From: an uncultured Flavobacteriaceae bacterium
GTDB lineage: Bacteria; Bacteroidota; Bacteroidia; Flavobacteriales; Flavobacteriaceae
Length of the DNA stretch: 64,000 nt
Direction of reading: 5' to 3'
Assembly: GCA_943788165.1 (NCBI GenBank)
Contig: CALSPF010000001.1
Location: forward strand, 889,248-953,247
The notes beneath the pieces were generated by a model. That model saw only the letters and a program-made list of their open reading frames with translations. It made no database searches and had not been told where the DNA came from. Positions 34,952-44,789 of this stretch are shown here, in pieces; position 1 is the stretch's first letter; each line of letters begins with the position of its first letter. The translations under genes were made by a program, and so were the position numbers.

Positions 34952-37536
34952 GCCGAGTTTCTACTTGCGTTTATATTTCCAAACAAAGAACGAATGACTA
35001 GTTTTTCATAAATCAATCTGCTTTCTTCATCCAAATCACCAGCTTTCAATAGCTCTTGAATTTTCATTAAACCATATTGTTGTATGGTTAACAAAGGCAA
35101 AACAATCTGTTCGCGCAAGTCAATTGATTTCTTTCCAGCTGGCTGATCTTCCATTAATGTTTCAAATCCAGACAGCTTTAATAACAAGCGTTTACTCAAC
35201 AAGTATTCATCGTGTATAATGGACCAAAAGGCGCCATATACTGGGTCTTTCTCCATATAAGCTGTTAAACCAAAGAAGGATTTTGATAGGCTCATCATGC
35301 TATTGGCAACCAATGTTTTAAAGAAGGGAGAATTGTTGTACAGAGCAATAACTTTATCAAATTCACCTGCATCTTCATAGTGTTTCAACGAAGTTCCAAC
35401 CCCAAAGAAACCAGGTACATTTTGTTTGGACTGACTCCATGAACCGACAAAAGGAATTGCTCTCAAATCAGAGAAATTGAGGCCTTCTGCATTTCCTCTT
35501 TTTGATGGGCGGCTACCTATATTGGTTTTGGCATAATACTTAAGGGTACTCATATGTTCTATATAGGGAACAAATTGGGGATGACTTTTAAAGGCCTTAT
35601 ACTTTTCATAGCTTAAATCTGCCAACTGCTCTAGTGTAGCTCTATCACTATCGCTCAAGGTTATTCTCCTCCCCTCTAGGACTTGGTTTTGTATCCCAGA
35701 ACTCAATAGTTGCTCAAGGTTAAACTGACTTGATTCTTGTGTTCCAAAATTGGAGCTAATGGTCTGTCCCTGAATGGTGATTTGGATATCATTTGCACTT
35801 ATTTTTTCTCCCAAGGAAGCATAAAACTGGTGGGTATTTCCTCCTCCACGCGCTGGGGGCCCACCTCTTCCGTCAAAAAAGGCAACTTCGATTCCAAATG
35901 ATTTAGACACTTCGGAAAGCATTTCCTTTGCTTTATAGATACTCCAGTTGGCCATAATATAACCGCCATCTTTTGTTCCATCAGAAAAGCCTAACATAAT
36001 TGTTTGCTTGTTCTTTCGCTTTTCAAGATGCGCTCTGTAAGCTTCATTTGAGTAAAGTTTCTGCATAATTTCCTCTGCCGCCAACAAATCGTCTACTGTT
36101 TCGAATAAGGGGATAATATCGACTGTCGGCTCATTCCAATCACATAGATGGTGCAAAGCAAACAACTGAAGGATACTTTCCAAGCTTCCACAATTGGATA
36201 TAATGTAACGGTTACAGCTACGCTCGCCATTCATTGCTTGAATTTCTTTCATTGCATAGATAGAACCTAACGTATGTTTGGTAAATTCATGCGTAAAAAT
36301 ATCTGTAGGCACATTTCCCTTTAACCTCGATAAAATTTGAATTCGCTCTTCAATCGGCAATTCACTATAATTTACTGGAAGATTTTCAACATATTGCTGA
36401 ATATCAGGGTGCGAAATAATGGTATCAAATACGTTTTGATGAACACGTGAATCTTGTCTAATATCTAAGGAAGCGAAGTGATAACCAAAAAGCTTCACTT
36501 TATTATACAGGTCATTTATTTCATTAACATAGATACCGTTATGTCGCTCAATTAAAATGGCCTTTATGACTTTTAATTCTGCAATCAAAAACGAGAGGCT
36601 AATTTTCCCTCCTTGCTCAGGATACAAAAGCGTACTGTACATCCCCTCCTCAAGGAAAGAAATTCTTTCGTCCACTTCATCAAAGGTTATTTTTCGTTTT
36701 AAGCGCCGCAAATCTCTATAATAATTACGTTGGATTGAATAACGTAATCTATTCGCTGTTTGCAAGGATATTTCTGGTGTAACAAAGGGGTTTCCGTCTC
36801 GGTCTCCTCCTGGCCAAAAACCAAAATTAAATAAAGTATTATCGATTTCCTCTCCTTCAAGAATGTGCTCCTGAATGTAGCCATAGATTCTACTAGCCGA
36901 ATGATAAAATACATTTTCTAAGAACCACAACAGGCTTACAGCTTCGTCAAACGGAGAAGGTTTTGCTTTATTAAAAAAGCGGGTTTTCCCCAATTGCATC
37001 AGCAATTTCTTTATCTGCTCTAGGTTACCCAACTTGATGGCTTCTGACAGGTCGTTGATTATTCCCAAAACCGAACCTGGATAGAATTGAGTTGGATGTG
37101 CCGTCAAAACAATACGTACATTAAAGCGATTCAAGTAATCTTTCAGCTCTTCTGTCTTCCCTCTACCAATGGTTTCCTCTTTGATATAGCGAATGGTTCC
37201 TCTACCATGCATATTGTTTACAACTGCAAATGCAGCATCTTCAATAGCGTCAAAAAGAACAACTTGTCGTTCTATGTATTGAATGAATCCAAAGAGTTGG
37301 TTTTGAATTTCTTTTTCACTCAATTCATTTCCGTAAACAGACACAAAGCCCTGAATGATTTCTAAGGGAGATTTTTTTTGTTCAAATCCTTTTTTACAAT
37401 GATCTGAAAACAGTGGTAGGTACAATGAAGATTGGGCTATACCATCAAAAGGCAAGGTTAAAAAAAGGCTGTTGTAAATTTCAAACTTTGATAAAACGTT
37501 ATCATTAAAGCGTTCTAACTTTGTTTTGCGGGCCAT
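34948..37536 (-). CDS. ppc: Phosphoenolpyruvate carboxylase
   Basis: An 862-residue enzyme fixing bicarbonate on PEP to form oxaloacetate. The catalytic histidine is in VLTAHPTQFYPGSVL near residue 145. FWPGGDRDGNPFVTPE is the second signature. The glycine-rich FFDGRGGPPARGGGNTH loop near residue 555 is the mobile PEP-binding site. It lies 17 bp downstream of an Lrp-type regulator gene. A role in replenishing oxaloacetate is inferred. Confidence 0.95.
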   Translation of the reverse strand: MARKTKLERFNDNVLSKFEIYNSLFLTLPFDGIAQSSLYLPLFSDHCKKGFEQKKSPLEIIQGFVSVYGNELSEKEIQNQLFGFIQYIERQVVLFDAIEDAAFAVVNNMHGRGTIRYIKEETIGRGKTEELKDYLNRFNVRIVLTAHPTQFYPGSVLGIINDLSEAIKLGNLEQIKKLLMQLGKTRFFNKAKPSPFDEAVSLLWFLENVFYHSASRIYGYIQEHILEGEEIDNTLFNFGFWPGGDRDGNPFVTPEISLQTANRLRYSIQRNYYRDLRRLKRKITFDEVDERISFLEEGMYSTLLYPEQGGKISLSFLIAELKVIKAILIERHNGIYVNEINDLYNKVKLFGYHFASLDIRQDSRVHQNVFDTIISHPDIQQYVENLPVNYSELPIEERIQILSRLKGNVPTDIFTHEFTKHTLGSIYAMKEIQAMNGERSCNRYIISNCGSLESILQLFALHHLCDWNEPTVDIIPLFETVDDLLAAEEIMQKLYSNEAYRAHLEKRKNKQTIMLGFSDGTKDGGYIMANWSIYKAKEMLSEVSKSFGIEVAFFDGRGGPPARGGGNTHQFYASLGEKISANDIQITIQGQTISSNFGTQESSQFNLEQLLSSGIQNQVLEGRRITLSDSDRATLEQLADLSYEKYKAFKSHPQFVPYIEHMSTLKYYAKTNIGSRPSKRGNAEGLNFSDLRAIPFVGSWSQSKQNVPGFFGVGTSLKHYEDAGEFDKVIALYNNSPFFKTLVANSMMSLSKSFFGLTAYMEKDPVYGAFWSIIHDEYLLSKRLLLKLSGFETLMEDQPAGKKSIDLREQIVLPLLTIQQYGLMKIQELLKAGDLDEESRLIYEKLVIRSLFGNINASRNSA

Positions 37537-37553
37537 ACAAGTTGTTTAGTTGT

Positions 37554-38033
37554 TTATAATTCATTGAATATACTGTGCATCAAACGTTTTTTGTCATTGA
37601 TACTTTCTTCTAAAGAAATCATGGTTTCGGTACGAGAAATTCCGGTGATGTCGTCGATCATAAAAATCAATTCTTTGGCGTGTTTCGTATCGCGCGCGCG
37701 GATTTTACAATAGATGTTAAACTTCCCGGTGGTAATGTGCGCAACCGTAATAAAAGGAATTGCCTCCAAATCTTTCAATACCTGTTGCGTAGCATTATTT
37801 TTCTCCAGAAAGATACCAATGTAGGCAATAAACGAATATCCTAGTTTTTCGTAATCTAGATTGAGGGACGAGCCTTTTATAATCCCCGCTTCTTCCATTT
37901 TCTTTACACGAACATGAACCGTACCAGCTGATATTAGCAAGCGTTTGGAAATGTCGGTGAAGGGTACGCGCGTGTTGTCAATTAAAATATCTAAAATTTG
38001 ATGATCTAAATCATCCAGCTTAATTTTACTCAT
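37554..38033 (-). CDS. Lrp/AsnC family transcriptional regulator
   Basis: A 159-residue regulator: N-terminal winged HTH (LDDLDHQILDILIDNTRVPF, ISKRLLISAGTVHVRVKKME) followed by the RAM ligand-binding domain (FIAYIGIFLEKNNATQQVLK, VAHITTGKFNIYCKIRARDT). Such proteins sense amino acids and control nearby or distant genes. It is 17 bp upstream of ppc, in the same direction, so ppc may be in its transcription unit. It has its own exact -7 element 37 bp upstream. Confidence 0.92.
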   Translation of the reverse strand: MSKIKLDDLDHQILDILIDNTRVPFTDISKRLLISAGTVHVRVKKMEEAGIIKGSSLNLDYEKLGYSFIAYIGIFLEKNNATQQVLKDLEAIPFITVAHITTGKFNIYCKIRARDTKHAKELIFMIDDITGISRTETMISLEESINDKKRLMHSIFNEL

Positions 38034-38069
38034 AGTTTAGTAAATTATAGTAATCCTTGAATATAATGA

Positions 38070-38077
38070 CAAATTTA
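38070..38077 (-). promoter_or_regulatory. -7 element (TAAATTTG) of the Lrp-type gene
   Basis: An exact TAnnTTTG match on the minus strand 37 bp before the Lrp start codon and just past the stop of the M14 gene. Confidence 0.45.
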
Positions 38078-38093
38078 AGCTATTTCAATGAAA

Positions 38094-39179
38094 TTAAAGC
38101 AGCGAATTAAGGCTTTCACTGATTTTTACTGAAGATTCATTAATATTGATCGGGTTTTTATCGTTTTTTTGCATCAGATCAATAACCGTTAAACCAATCC
38201 AATCTTCTTGATTTCCAGCATACTCAGGAACAAAAATGATCTCCCCATTTAACAGCTCTTCCTTATATTGCACAAAAAAAGATGATTTTGTTAATCCTGC
38301 ATTGTTTACAATCATCACATTCTTGCATTCAATATCTCTGAGGTGGCTAACGTTTTCTGGTATAGCAAGATAATCCTCTATCGAATAGCTTGTATAGCTT
38401 TTGGATACCATGGATTGAAGCACGTTGACTAAGGATAAATAGATGTACTTCCTTGTTTTGTCTCTATTGTAATCGTTTGGATAATGCCCAGCTTCAAAAA
38501 GAAGAGTTGGCGTACCCTCGGCTGTAAAGTAATCCCCTACACAGTTAATGTTAAATCCATCGGCGTAACGGCCTATACCCCATTCGTCGGAAAGAGCAAG
38601 TGGTTTTACCAAAGCAGCAATTAACTGCATTGCAAGCTTCCGTGCAGGAGTAATTGAGCGTTCTTCATCGGCAGAGGGAGCCAAAAAAGAGAGCGTAGCG
38701 GGTTTAGCGGTGCTTCCTGCGGCAAAAATGGTGCGTTGTCCATGAAGGTTTAAGCAGTAATCTGGCGAATAAGAGCTATACTCACGCATGAGCAATTGTG
38801 TTTCACGCTGTGTCCTATTAACAGCATCCCTGTTGAGATCTTCATTATTGGCATTTACACGAGTGTAGAGCTGTGCTCCGTCTGGATTGAGCTGAAAGAT
38901 GATACGCAAACCAATACCCGCCTTTAGCCTCATCCCTTCAGGCGAAGTCTCTAAAAAGGTTAACAGATCTAATAAAGCCTTAGTGGTTGTGGTTTCGTTT
39001 CCGTGCATTTGCGACCATGCAAGCACTTTAACTTCACCAGAACCTATGGATAAAGCATAAACGGGACGACCTTCTTCAGAACGACCAATTGTCTCTAGGG
39101 CTAAATCAAGATTCAATGCATGAAAAGCTTCAAGAAATGTTTCAGGCGGAAAGTAACGATTGTTATATACATGTTTCAT
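38094..39179 (-). CDS. M14-family zinc carboxypeptidase
   Basis: About 361 residues from ATG 39179. The metal-binding HxxE is in WSQMHGNETTTTKALLDLLT near residue 65, and the substrate-binding region NPDGAQLYTRVNANNEDLNR follows. LNLHGQRTIFAAG supplies the third metal ligand histidine. The succinylglutamate-desuccinylase-like or murein-peptide-amidase-like substrate is not identifiable. No signal peptide is visible, so it is probably cytoplasmic. An exact -7 element lies 5 bp upstream. Confidence 0.85.
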   Translation of the reverse strand: MKHVYNNRYFPPETFLEAFHALNLDLALETIGRSEEGRPVYALSIGSGEVKVLAWSQMHGNETTTTKALLDLLTFLETSPEGMRLKAGIGLRIIFQLNPDGAQLYTRVNANNEDLNRDAVNRTQRETQLLMREYSSYSPDYCLNLHGQRTIFAAGSTAKPATLSFLAPSADEERSITPARKLAMQLIAALVKPLALSDEWGIGRYADGFNINCVGDYFTAEGTPTLLFEAGHYPNDYNRDKTRKYIYLSLVNVLQSMVSKSYTSYSIEDYLAIPENVSHLRDIECKNVMIVNNAGLTKSSFFVQYKEELLNGEIIFVPEYAGNQEDWIGLTVIDLMQKNDKNPININESSVKISESLNSLL

Positions 39180-39183
39180 ATTA

Positions 39184-39191
39184 CAAAAGTA
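39184..39191 (-). promoter_or_regulatory. -7 element (TACTTTTG) of the M14 gene
   Basis: An exact TAnnTTTG match immediately upstream of ATG 39179. A second exact match (TATATTTG) lies on the same strand at 39367-39374. Confidence 0.4.
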
Positions 39192-39431
39192 AACCATCAG
39201 TTGTTTTCATTTGTAAACATTAAATAGTTACAATTGTATCCGTAATCTTTGTGAAGTTGTTTATCAATGTAATTAAATTGACTCTACATAATATAATATA
39301 TGAATAAATAATTGTTTATGATCTATTTATACATACAATTTGAAGTTATGCTTTATCTATAAGCAGCAAATATAGCTTCATTTCGTGTTGAATAATTTCA
39401 TATATTGCAGTTAATAATCAATAATGTTACA

Positions 39432-39815
39432 ATGTTAAACAACACGGAAATTGTTCATCGTATACAAAAAATCATGAACGAAAATGAGCTGAGCGCCTCA
39501 TCTTTTGCCGATCGAATTGGCGTGCAACGTTCTAGTATTTCACACATTCTCTCTGGACGGAATAAGCCTAGCTTAGATTTTTTGGCAAAGATTGAAGATA
39601 ACTTTAAAGAAGTTAGTTTTTCATGGTTACTAAAAGGAGATGGAAATTCAGAAAATATTTCGCACTCCACTCCTACCCCAATGCAAATTCAAAGTGCAAG
39701 CGAGAAAGAAATTATTTCTGTCCCAAAGGTTGCCTCTTTAACCAAAAATGAGGAGCCCATAAAAATTGTCCATTATTATGCCGATGGAAGTTTTGAGACC
39801 TTTAGCAAAAGGTAG
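39432..39815 (+). CDS. XRE-family HTH regulator with long C-terminal tail
   Basis: About 127 residues from ATG 39432. The HTH_3 domain covers residues about 5-60 (IVHRIQKIMNENELSASSFA, DRIGVQRSSISHILSGRNKP). A linker with a WLLKGDG motif and a tail ending IKIVHYYADGSFETFSKR follow, a design seen in Flavobacteriia XRE regulators. The upstream 250 bp (39180-39431) is AT-rich and contains no other gene. Targets are unknown; the gene could control the lipoprotein that follows 20 bp later. Confidence 0.85.
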   Translation: MLNNTEIVHRIQKIMNENELSASSFADRIGVQRSSISHILSGRNKPSLDFLAKIEDNFKEVSFSWLLKGDGNSENISHSTPTPMQIQSASEKEIISVPKVASLTKNEEPIKIVHYYADGSFETFSKR

Positions 39816-39835
39816 TATTTTTACAAAAAAAGAAA

Positions 39836-40231
39836 ATGGGAAGATTTGCCACGGTTATTTTAGGATTCACGCTATTTATAAGCTGTTACAACGTAGAGCG
39901 TAATTGCGAGGACTTTCATCGTGGTACATTTCAATTTCAACAAATCATAGGTGATCAGTTGCAAACATCAACCTTTCTTCGCTCAGAAAATTTAGAGATC
40001 GAGTATTTTAATGAGGAAATTGATTCTGCGAGTATCCGTTGGATCAATCCCTGTGAATGTGTAATAACCAAGCTAAACCCTGTCTCAAATCAAGATAAAC
40101 GCCCAATTAGCATTAAGATTCTCACAACGAACAAAAATGAATATGTTTTTGAGTACACCTTGGTTGGAGACCAGAAAAACAAGCAACGTGGAACTATTGT
40201 TAAACTAAGTGATACGCTAATTACCCCTTAA
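39836..40231 (+). CDS. Small lipoprotein, often mislabelled topoisomerase IV
   Basis: A 131-residue protein with a hydrophobic leader and a cysteine at the end of it (MGRFATVILGFTLFISCYNV), consistent with a lipoprotein. The rest (CEDFHRGTFQFQQI, then INPCECVITKLNP) has no enzymatic motif. It is a conserved Flavobacteriia neighbour of parC and has nothing in common with a topoisomerase, although homologues sometimes carry that name by transfer. Function is unknown. The TAA stop shares TTAA with the convergent parC stop. Confidence 0.75.
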   Translation: MGRFATVILGFTLFISCYNVERNCEDFHRGTFQFQQIIGDQLQTSTFLRSENLEIEYFNEEIDSASIRWINPCECVITKLNPVSNQDKRPISIKILTTNKNEYVFEYTLVGDQKNKQRGTIVKLSDTLITP

Positions 40232-42813
40232 AAATCTAATTTTATTTGAGGTTGCTCGTTATCAGATATGTCTTCAGGGTCATTTACTTCAACTTCTTCC
40301 ACTATTGTTGGCACTTCAATTTCATAGGGAAGGCTCTCTTTTAGTTCAACCGTTTTAATTTTTGTCGTACTCAACTGATTCCCCAGAGCCTTGAATCCTT
40401 TGATTGCAATAAATTTTTCAACATTGATTTTCTTTACTGGTAATTCGTCTTCTCCCCTTGGTTTCACAAAGTGAATATTAATAACAGGTCGCCATTCGGT
40501 CGTTACATAAACCAAATCCCCGTCTTCTTTTATAAAATAATCTTCTTTGTTTTCATTCTCTATAAGGAAGCGTTTGATAAAGTAACGCTCTTTTTCTGGG
40601 TCAAAATAAATGGCCGTTATGGGTTTTGATTCCACCCAACATTCCAAGATATCTGGAATCTGATCAAAGTGTAGCGTCATTTCTGGAGTAACAGTTCTGG
40701 ACACTCCTTTGTTGTAAATGATCAACAATTTATCTTCTCCTCTAAATGCCCCCAAAAGTCTTCCTCTACCATCTAAATTAAGCTTTAGAACAGTTTCATC
40801 AAACCATATATTACGGGGCTTTAGTGTCGAAACACCTTTCTCTCTTAATTCAACTTTAAGCACATTATGTTTGGTGACAATATTCCCTTTTACACCTCTT
40901 CCTTTGATTTGAAGATCAGCGAAATCGAGCTCCCATTTGAGTTTTTTAGCTTGACCAGTGTTGCGAAGAACAATGGAAACTGTTTCTGCCTCCCCGTTAG
41001 GGTTTGCACTGAAATACAATAATTGTGAGCCCAGTTTGGCTTGCGTAATCTCATAAAATTTGTCGCGAGTAACGCCTGTAACGGCAAAACGCTTAATGTA
41101 TGAAGTCCCAAGTTTACCATCTTTATAGATAACGTTATATACGGTACGTGTATCCTTTTTCTTGAAAACGGCTACATGAATAATATCTTTCTCCACAAAT
41201 ACCTTACTGTCAACTTTAACGACCTGCATTTTCCCAGATCGGGTGAATACAATTAGGTCATCGATATCAGCACAGTCACAAACATATTCATCGCGTTTTA
41301 GAGAAGTTCCCACAAAGCCTTCTTCGCGGTTAACATAGAGTTTTAGGTTCCGCACCACTACTTTTTTGGCATCAACATCATCAAAGGTTCGTATATCTGA
41401 TTTACGCTCTTTCCCTTTTCCGTATTCCTTTTTCAGGGTATTGAAATAGTCAATGGCAAAATCGATTAGATTATCTAAATGATGTTTTACCCCTGCTATT
41501 TCTCCTTCTAAGGCATCAATGCGAAGCTGTGCCTTGTCAATATCAAATTTTGAAATACGTTTAATCCTTATTTCAGTCAAACGAACCAAATCTTCTTCTA
41601 TCACTGGGCGCTTTAAATGAGCAATAAATGGTTTTATACCATTGTCTATCGCCTTTAAAACACCTTCCCAGGTCTCTTCTTCTTCAATCAATCGATATAC
41701 CTTGTTCTCAATGAAAATGCGTTCAAGAGAAGCGTAGTGCCATTGATTTTCCAATTCTTGCAGCTTATACACTAACTCTTTTTTGAGTGTGCTTACTGTA
41801 GTGTCTGTTGAGATTTTCAACATCTCGGTTACTCCAATAAATTGTGGTTTATGATCAATAATGACGCAGCCTAAAGGCGAAATAGATGATTCACAACTTG
41901 TAAAAGCAAACAAGGCATCTATTGTTTTATCGGGGGAAATACCCGCGGGTAAGTGCACTAATATCTCAACCTCTGCAGCAGTGTTATCTTCGATTTTCTT
42001 GATCTTAATCTTTCCCTTATCATTTGCTTTGAGAATAGAGTCAATCAAAGATGAGGTTGTTGTACTAAACGGAATTTCGTTGATGACCAAGGTGTTTTTA
42101 TCGCGTACATTAATTTTTGCACGAACACGTACCTTTCCTCCACGAATTCCATCATTGTAATTCTGTACATCAATAATACCACCTGTTTGGAAATCTGGAT
42201 ATAAGGTGAATTTCTTCCCCTTTAAATAGGCCACACTTGCCTGTAAAAGCTCGTTGAAATTGTGTGGTAGTATTTTGGTTGAAAGCCCTACAGCGATTCC
42301 TTCTGCCCCCTGTGCCAATAACAATGGAAATTTTACAGGTTGATGAACAGGTTCTTTTTTTCTACCATCATACGAAAGCTGCCAATCAGTTACTTTTGGA
42401 CTAAAAACAACTTCTAGAGCAAATTTTGACAAACGAGCTTCAATATATCGAGAAGCTGCCGCGCGATCACCGGTTAGGATATTTCCCCAGTTACCTTGCA
42501 TGTCGATGAGCAAATATTTCTGCCCAATCTGAACCATGGCATCTGCTATACTTGCATCTCCATGTGGATGATATTGCATGGTGTGCCCAACAATGTTGGC
42601 CACTTTATTGTATCGTCCATCATCAAGATCTTTCATGGAATGAAGAATACGGCGTTGTACCGGTTTTAACCCATCAGCAATTGCAGGAACTGCACGTTCA
42701 AGAATTACATACGAAGCATAGTCCAAAAACCAGTCTTTATACATTCCCGTAACTTTTACCAGGGAATCCTGACCAGATGATGCGTCTTCTTCGTAGAATT
42801 CTTTTTCTTCCAT
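40228..42813 (-). CDS. parC: DNA topoisomerase IV subunit A
   Basis: An 861-residue type IIA topoisomerase breakage-rejoining subunit. The winged-helix region has YASYVILERAVPAIADGLKP and VQRRILHSMKDLDDGRYNKV, with the active-site tyrosine in GDRAAASRYIEARLSKFALE near residue 118. The C-terminal part lacks a GyrA-box QRRGGKG, supporting ParC rather than GyrA. It lies one base after parE, so the two form an operon. It decatenates daughter chromosomes. Confidence 0.95.
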   Translation of the reverse strand: MEEKEFYEEDASSGQDSLVKVTGMYKDWFLDYASYVILERAVPAIADGLKPVQRRILHSMKDLDDGRYNKVANIVGHTMQYHPHGDASIADAMVQIGQKYLLIDMQGNWGNILTGDRAAASRYIEARLSKFALEVVFSPKVTDWQLSYDGRKKEPVHQPVKFPLLLAQGAEGIAVGLSTKILPHNFNELLQASVAYLKGKKFTLYPDFQTGGIIDVQNYNDGIRGGKVRVRAKINVRDKNTLVINEIPFSTTTSSLIDSILKANDKGKIKIKKIEDNTAAEVEILVHLPAGISPDKTIDALFAFTSCESSISPLGCVIIDHKPQFIGVTEMLKISTDTTVSTLKKELVYKLQELENQWHYASLERIFIENKVYRLIEEEETWEGVLKAIDNGIKPFIAHLKRPVIEEDLVRLTEIRIKRISKFDIDKAQLRIDALEGEIAGVKHHLDNLIDFAIDYFNTLKKEYGKGKERKSDIRTFDDVDAKKVVVRNLKLYVNREEGFVGTSLKRDEYVCDCADIDDLIVFTRSGKMQVVKVDSKVFVEKDIIHVAVFKKKDTRTVYNVIYKDGKLGTSYIKRFAVTGVTRDKFYEITQAKLGSQLLYFSANPNGEAETVSIVLRNTGQAKKLKWELDFADLQIKGRGVKGNIVTKHNVLKVELREKGVSTLKPRNIWFDETVLKLNLDGRGRLLGAFRGEDKLLIIYNKGVSRTVTPEMTLHFDQIPDILECWVESKPITAIYFDPEKERYFIKRFLIENENKEDYFIKEDGDLVYVTTEWRPVINIHFVKPRGEDELPVKKINVEKFIAIKGFKALGNQLSTTKIKTVELKESLPYEIEVPTIVEEVEVNDPEDISDNEQPQIKLDF

Positions 42814-42814
42814 A

Positions 42815-44674
42815 TTATGCGTCTAAATCAGCTAGATCTAATTCTACTTTTAGGTTGTTAATGATGAATTCTTGTCTTGTTGGTGTGTTTTTACCCATGT
42901 AAAATTCCAACAACTGTTCAATGGTTGTCCCCTTGTCCAGCATTACTGGATCTAAACGAATATCTTCTCCAATAAAAAATTTAAATTCATCTGGTGAAAT
43001 TTCTCCCAACCCCTTAAATCGAGTAATTTCTGGCTTTCCACGAAGTTTACCCAATGCTGCAACTCGCTCAGCTTCAGAGTAACAATAAATGGTTTCCTTT
43101 TTGTCTCTGACCCTGAACAAAGGCGTTTGCAAAATATATAAATGTCCTTCTTTAATTAATTCTGGAAAGAACTGTAGAAAGAATGTGATCAATAACAAAC
43201 GAATGTGCATTCCATCGACATCGGCATCTGTTGCAATAACAATATTATTGTATCGCAATTCCTCTAAACCATCTTCAATATTTAAAGCGGCTTGTAAGAG
43301 ATTAAATTCTTCGTTCTCATAAACAATCTTCTTGGTCATCCCGTAGGTATTCAACGGCTTTCCTCTCAGGCTAAAAACAGCTTGCGTATTAACGTCGCGA
43401 GACTTTGTTATGGATCCACTTGCTGAGTCCCCCTCTGTAATAAACATGGTAGACTCCAGGCGTCTATCTTTTTTTAAATCCCCAAGATGCACCCTGCAAT
43501 CGCGTAATTTCTTATTGTGCAAATTGGCTTTTTTAGCACGATCGCGCGCAAGCTTACGGATTCCAGAAAGCTCTTTACGCTCTTTTTCCGCTTGCATTAT
43601 TTTTCGTTGAATACTGGAGGCTATGTCTGGGTTCTTGTGAAGGAAATTATCTAGCTGAGTTCCTAAGAAATCATTGATGTACGAACGCACTGATGGCATA
43701 CCATCACCCATTTCAGTTGATCCAAGTTTTGTCTTTGTTTGCGATTCAAAAATGGGTTCCATCACCTTTATGCTTATTGCAGCAATGACAGATTTACGCA
43801 CGTCGGAAGCATCGTAATTTTTGCCAAAAAACTCTCGGATTGTTTTGACCAATGCTTCTCTAAAGGCCGCTTGATGTGTTCCGCCTTGAGTGGTATTTTG
43901 CCCATTTACAAAGGAATGATATTCTTCGCTATACTGGGTTTTGCTGTGCGTAATGGCAACTTCTATGTCATCTCCACGCAAATGAACGATTGGATAAAGT
44001 AGATCACTTTCATTAACAATGTCTTCCAAAAGGTCTTTTAAACCGTTTTCGGAAAAATATTTCTCCCCGTTAAAATCTATCGTCAATCCAGGATTGAGGT
44101 AGACATAGTTTTTAATCATCTTGATGATGTACTCTGCCCTGAACTTATAGTTTTTAAAAATGGCTTGGTCTGGGGTAAACGAAACCTTGGTCCCACGTCT
44201 AGCCTTGGAAGGATTAATCTCCCCTTCATCTATCAAAGACCCTGATTCGAACGAAGCCATTTTTGCTTGGTCATCGCGGATGGACTCGACGATAAAGGAA
44301 GACGAAAGAGCGTTTACAGCCTTGGTTCCAACACCATTTAAACCAACAGATTTTTTAAATGCACGGGAATCGTATTTACCCCCTGTATTCATTTTAGACA
44401 CTACATCTACTACTTTCCCCAGAGGAATTCCACGTCCGTAGTCACGTATGACAACCTGTGTGTCGACTATTTTTATTTCAATGGTCTTTCCGGCACCCAT
44501 AACAAATTCATCGATACAGTTATCGAGAACTTCTTTGATAAGAATATATATTCCGTCATCGGGTGAGGAACCATCGCCCAATTTTCCAATATACATACCG
44601 GGGCGCATACGAATATGCTCCTTCCAATCGAGGGAGCGAATATTATCTTCGGTATATTGAATTTTTTCGGACAT
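42815..44674 (-). CDS. parE: DNA topoisomerase IV subunit B
   Basis: A 619-residue GHKL ATPase and TOPRIM subunit. [15 protein letters not shown] and [16 protein letters not shown] are the ATP-binding region. [23 protein letters not shown] and the TOPRIM motifs [20 protein letters not shown] and [20 protein letters not shown] follow. It is the partner of ParC. The 115 bp upstream (44675-44789) carry no recognisable feature. Confidence 0.95.
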   Translation of the reverse strand: MSEKIQYTEDNIRSLDWKEHIRMRPGMYIGKLGDGSSPDDGIYILIKEVLDNCIDEFVMGAGKTIEIKIVDTQVVIRDYGRGIPLGKVVDVVSKMNTGGKYDSRAFKKSVGLNGVGTKAVNALSSSFIVESIRDDQAKMASFESGSLIDEGEINPSKARRGTKVSFTPDQAIFKNYKFRAEYIIKMIKNYVYLNPGLTIDFNGEKYFSENGLKDLLEDIVNESDLLYPIVHLRGDDIEVAITHSKTQYSEEYHSFVNGQNTTQGGTHQAAFREALVKTIREFFGKNYDASDVRKSVIAAISIKVMEPIFESQTKTKLGSTEMGDGMPSVRSYINDFLGTQLDNFLHKNPDIASSIQRKIMQAEKERKELSGIRKLARDRAKKANLHNKKLRDCRVHLGDLKKDRRLESTMFITEGDSASGSITKSRDVNTQAVFSLRGKPLNTYGMTKKIVYENEEFNLLQAALNIEDGLEELRYNNIVIATDADVDGMHIRLLLITFFLQFFPELIKEGHLYILQTPLFRVRDKKETIYCYSEAERVAALGKLRGKPEITRFKGLGEISPDEFKFFIGEDIRLDPVMLDKGTTIEQLLEFYMGKNTPTRQEFIINNLKVELDLADLDA

Positions 44675-44789
44675 AGTGAATTACACGCTAATATAAAGTA
44701 TCGTTAGCTTAACAACTCCAATTGATTTGCAAAAAAATTAACAATGGTCGTTGAAAACTATTCTTGGAAAATTTAAAAGACTTTTTTGA

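Noticed and set aside
40228..44674. gyrA/gyrB instead of parC/parE
   Set aside because: The A subunit lacks a GyrA box and the B subunit is the short 619-aa form, with the pair adjacent, as for topoisomerase IV in Bacteroidota.
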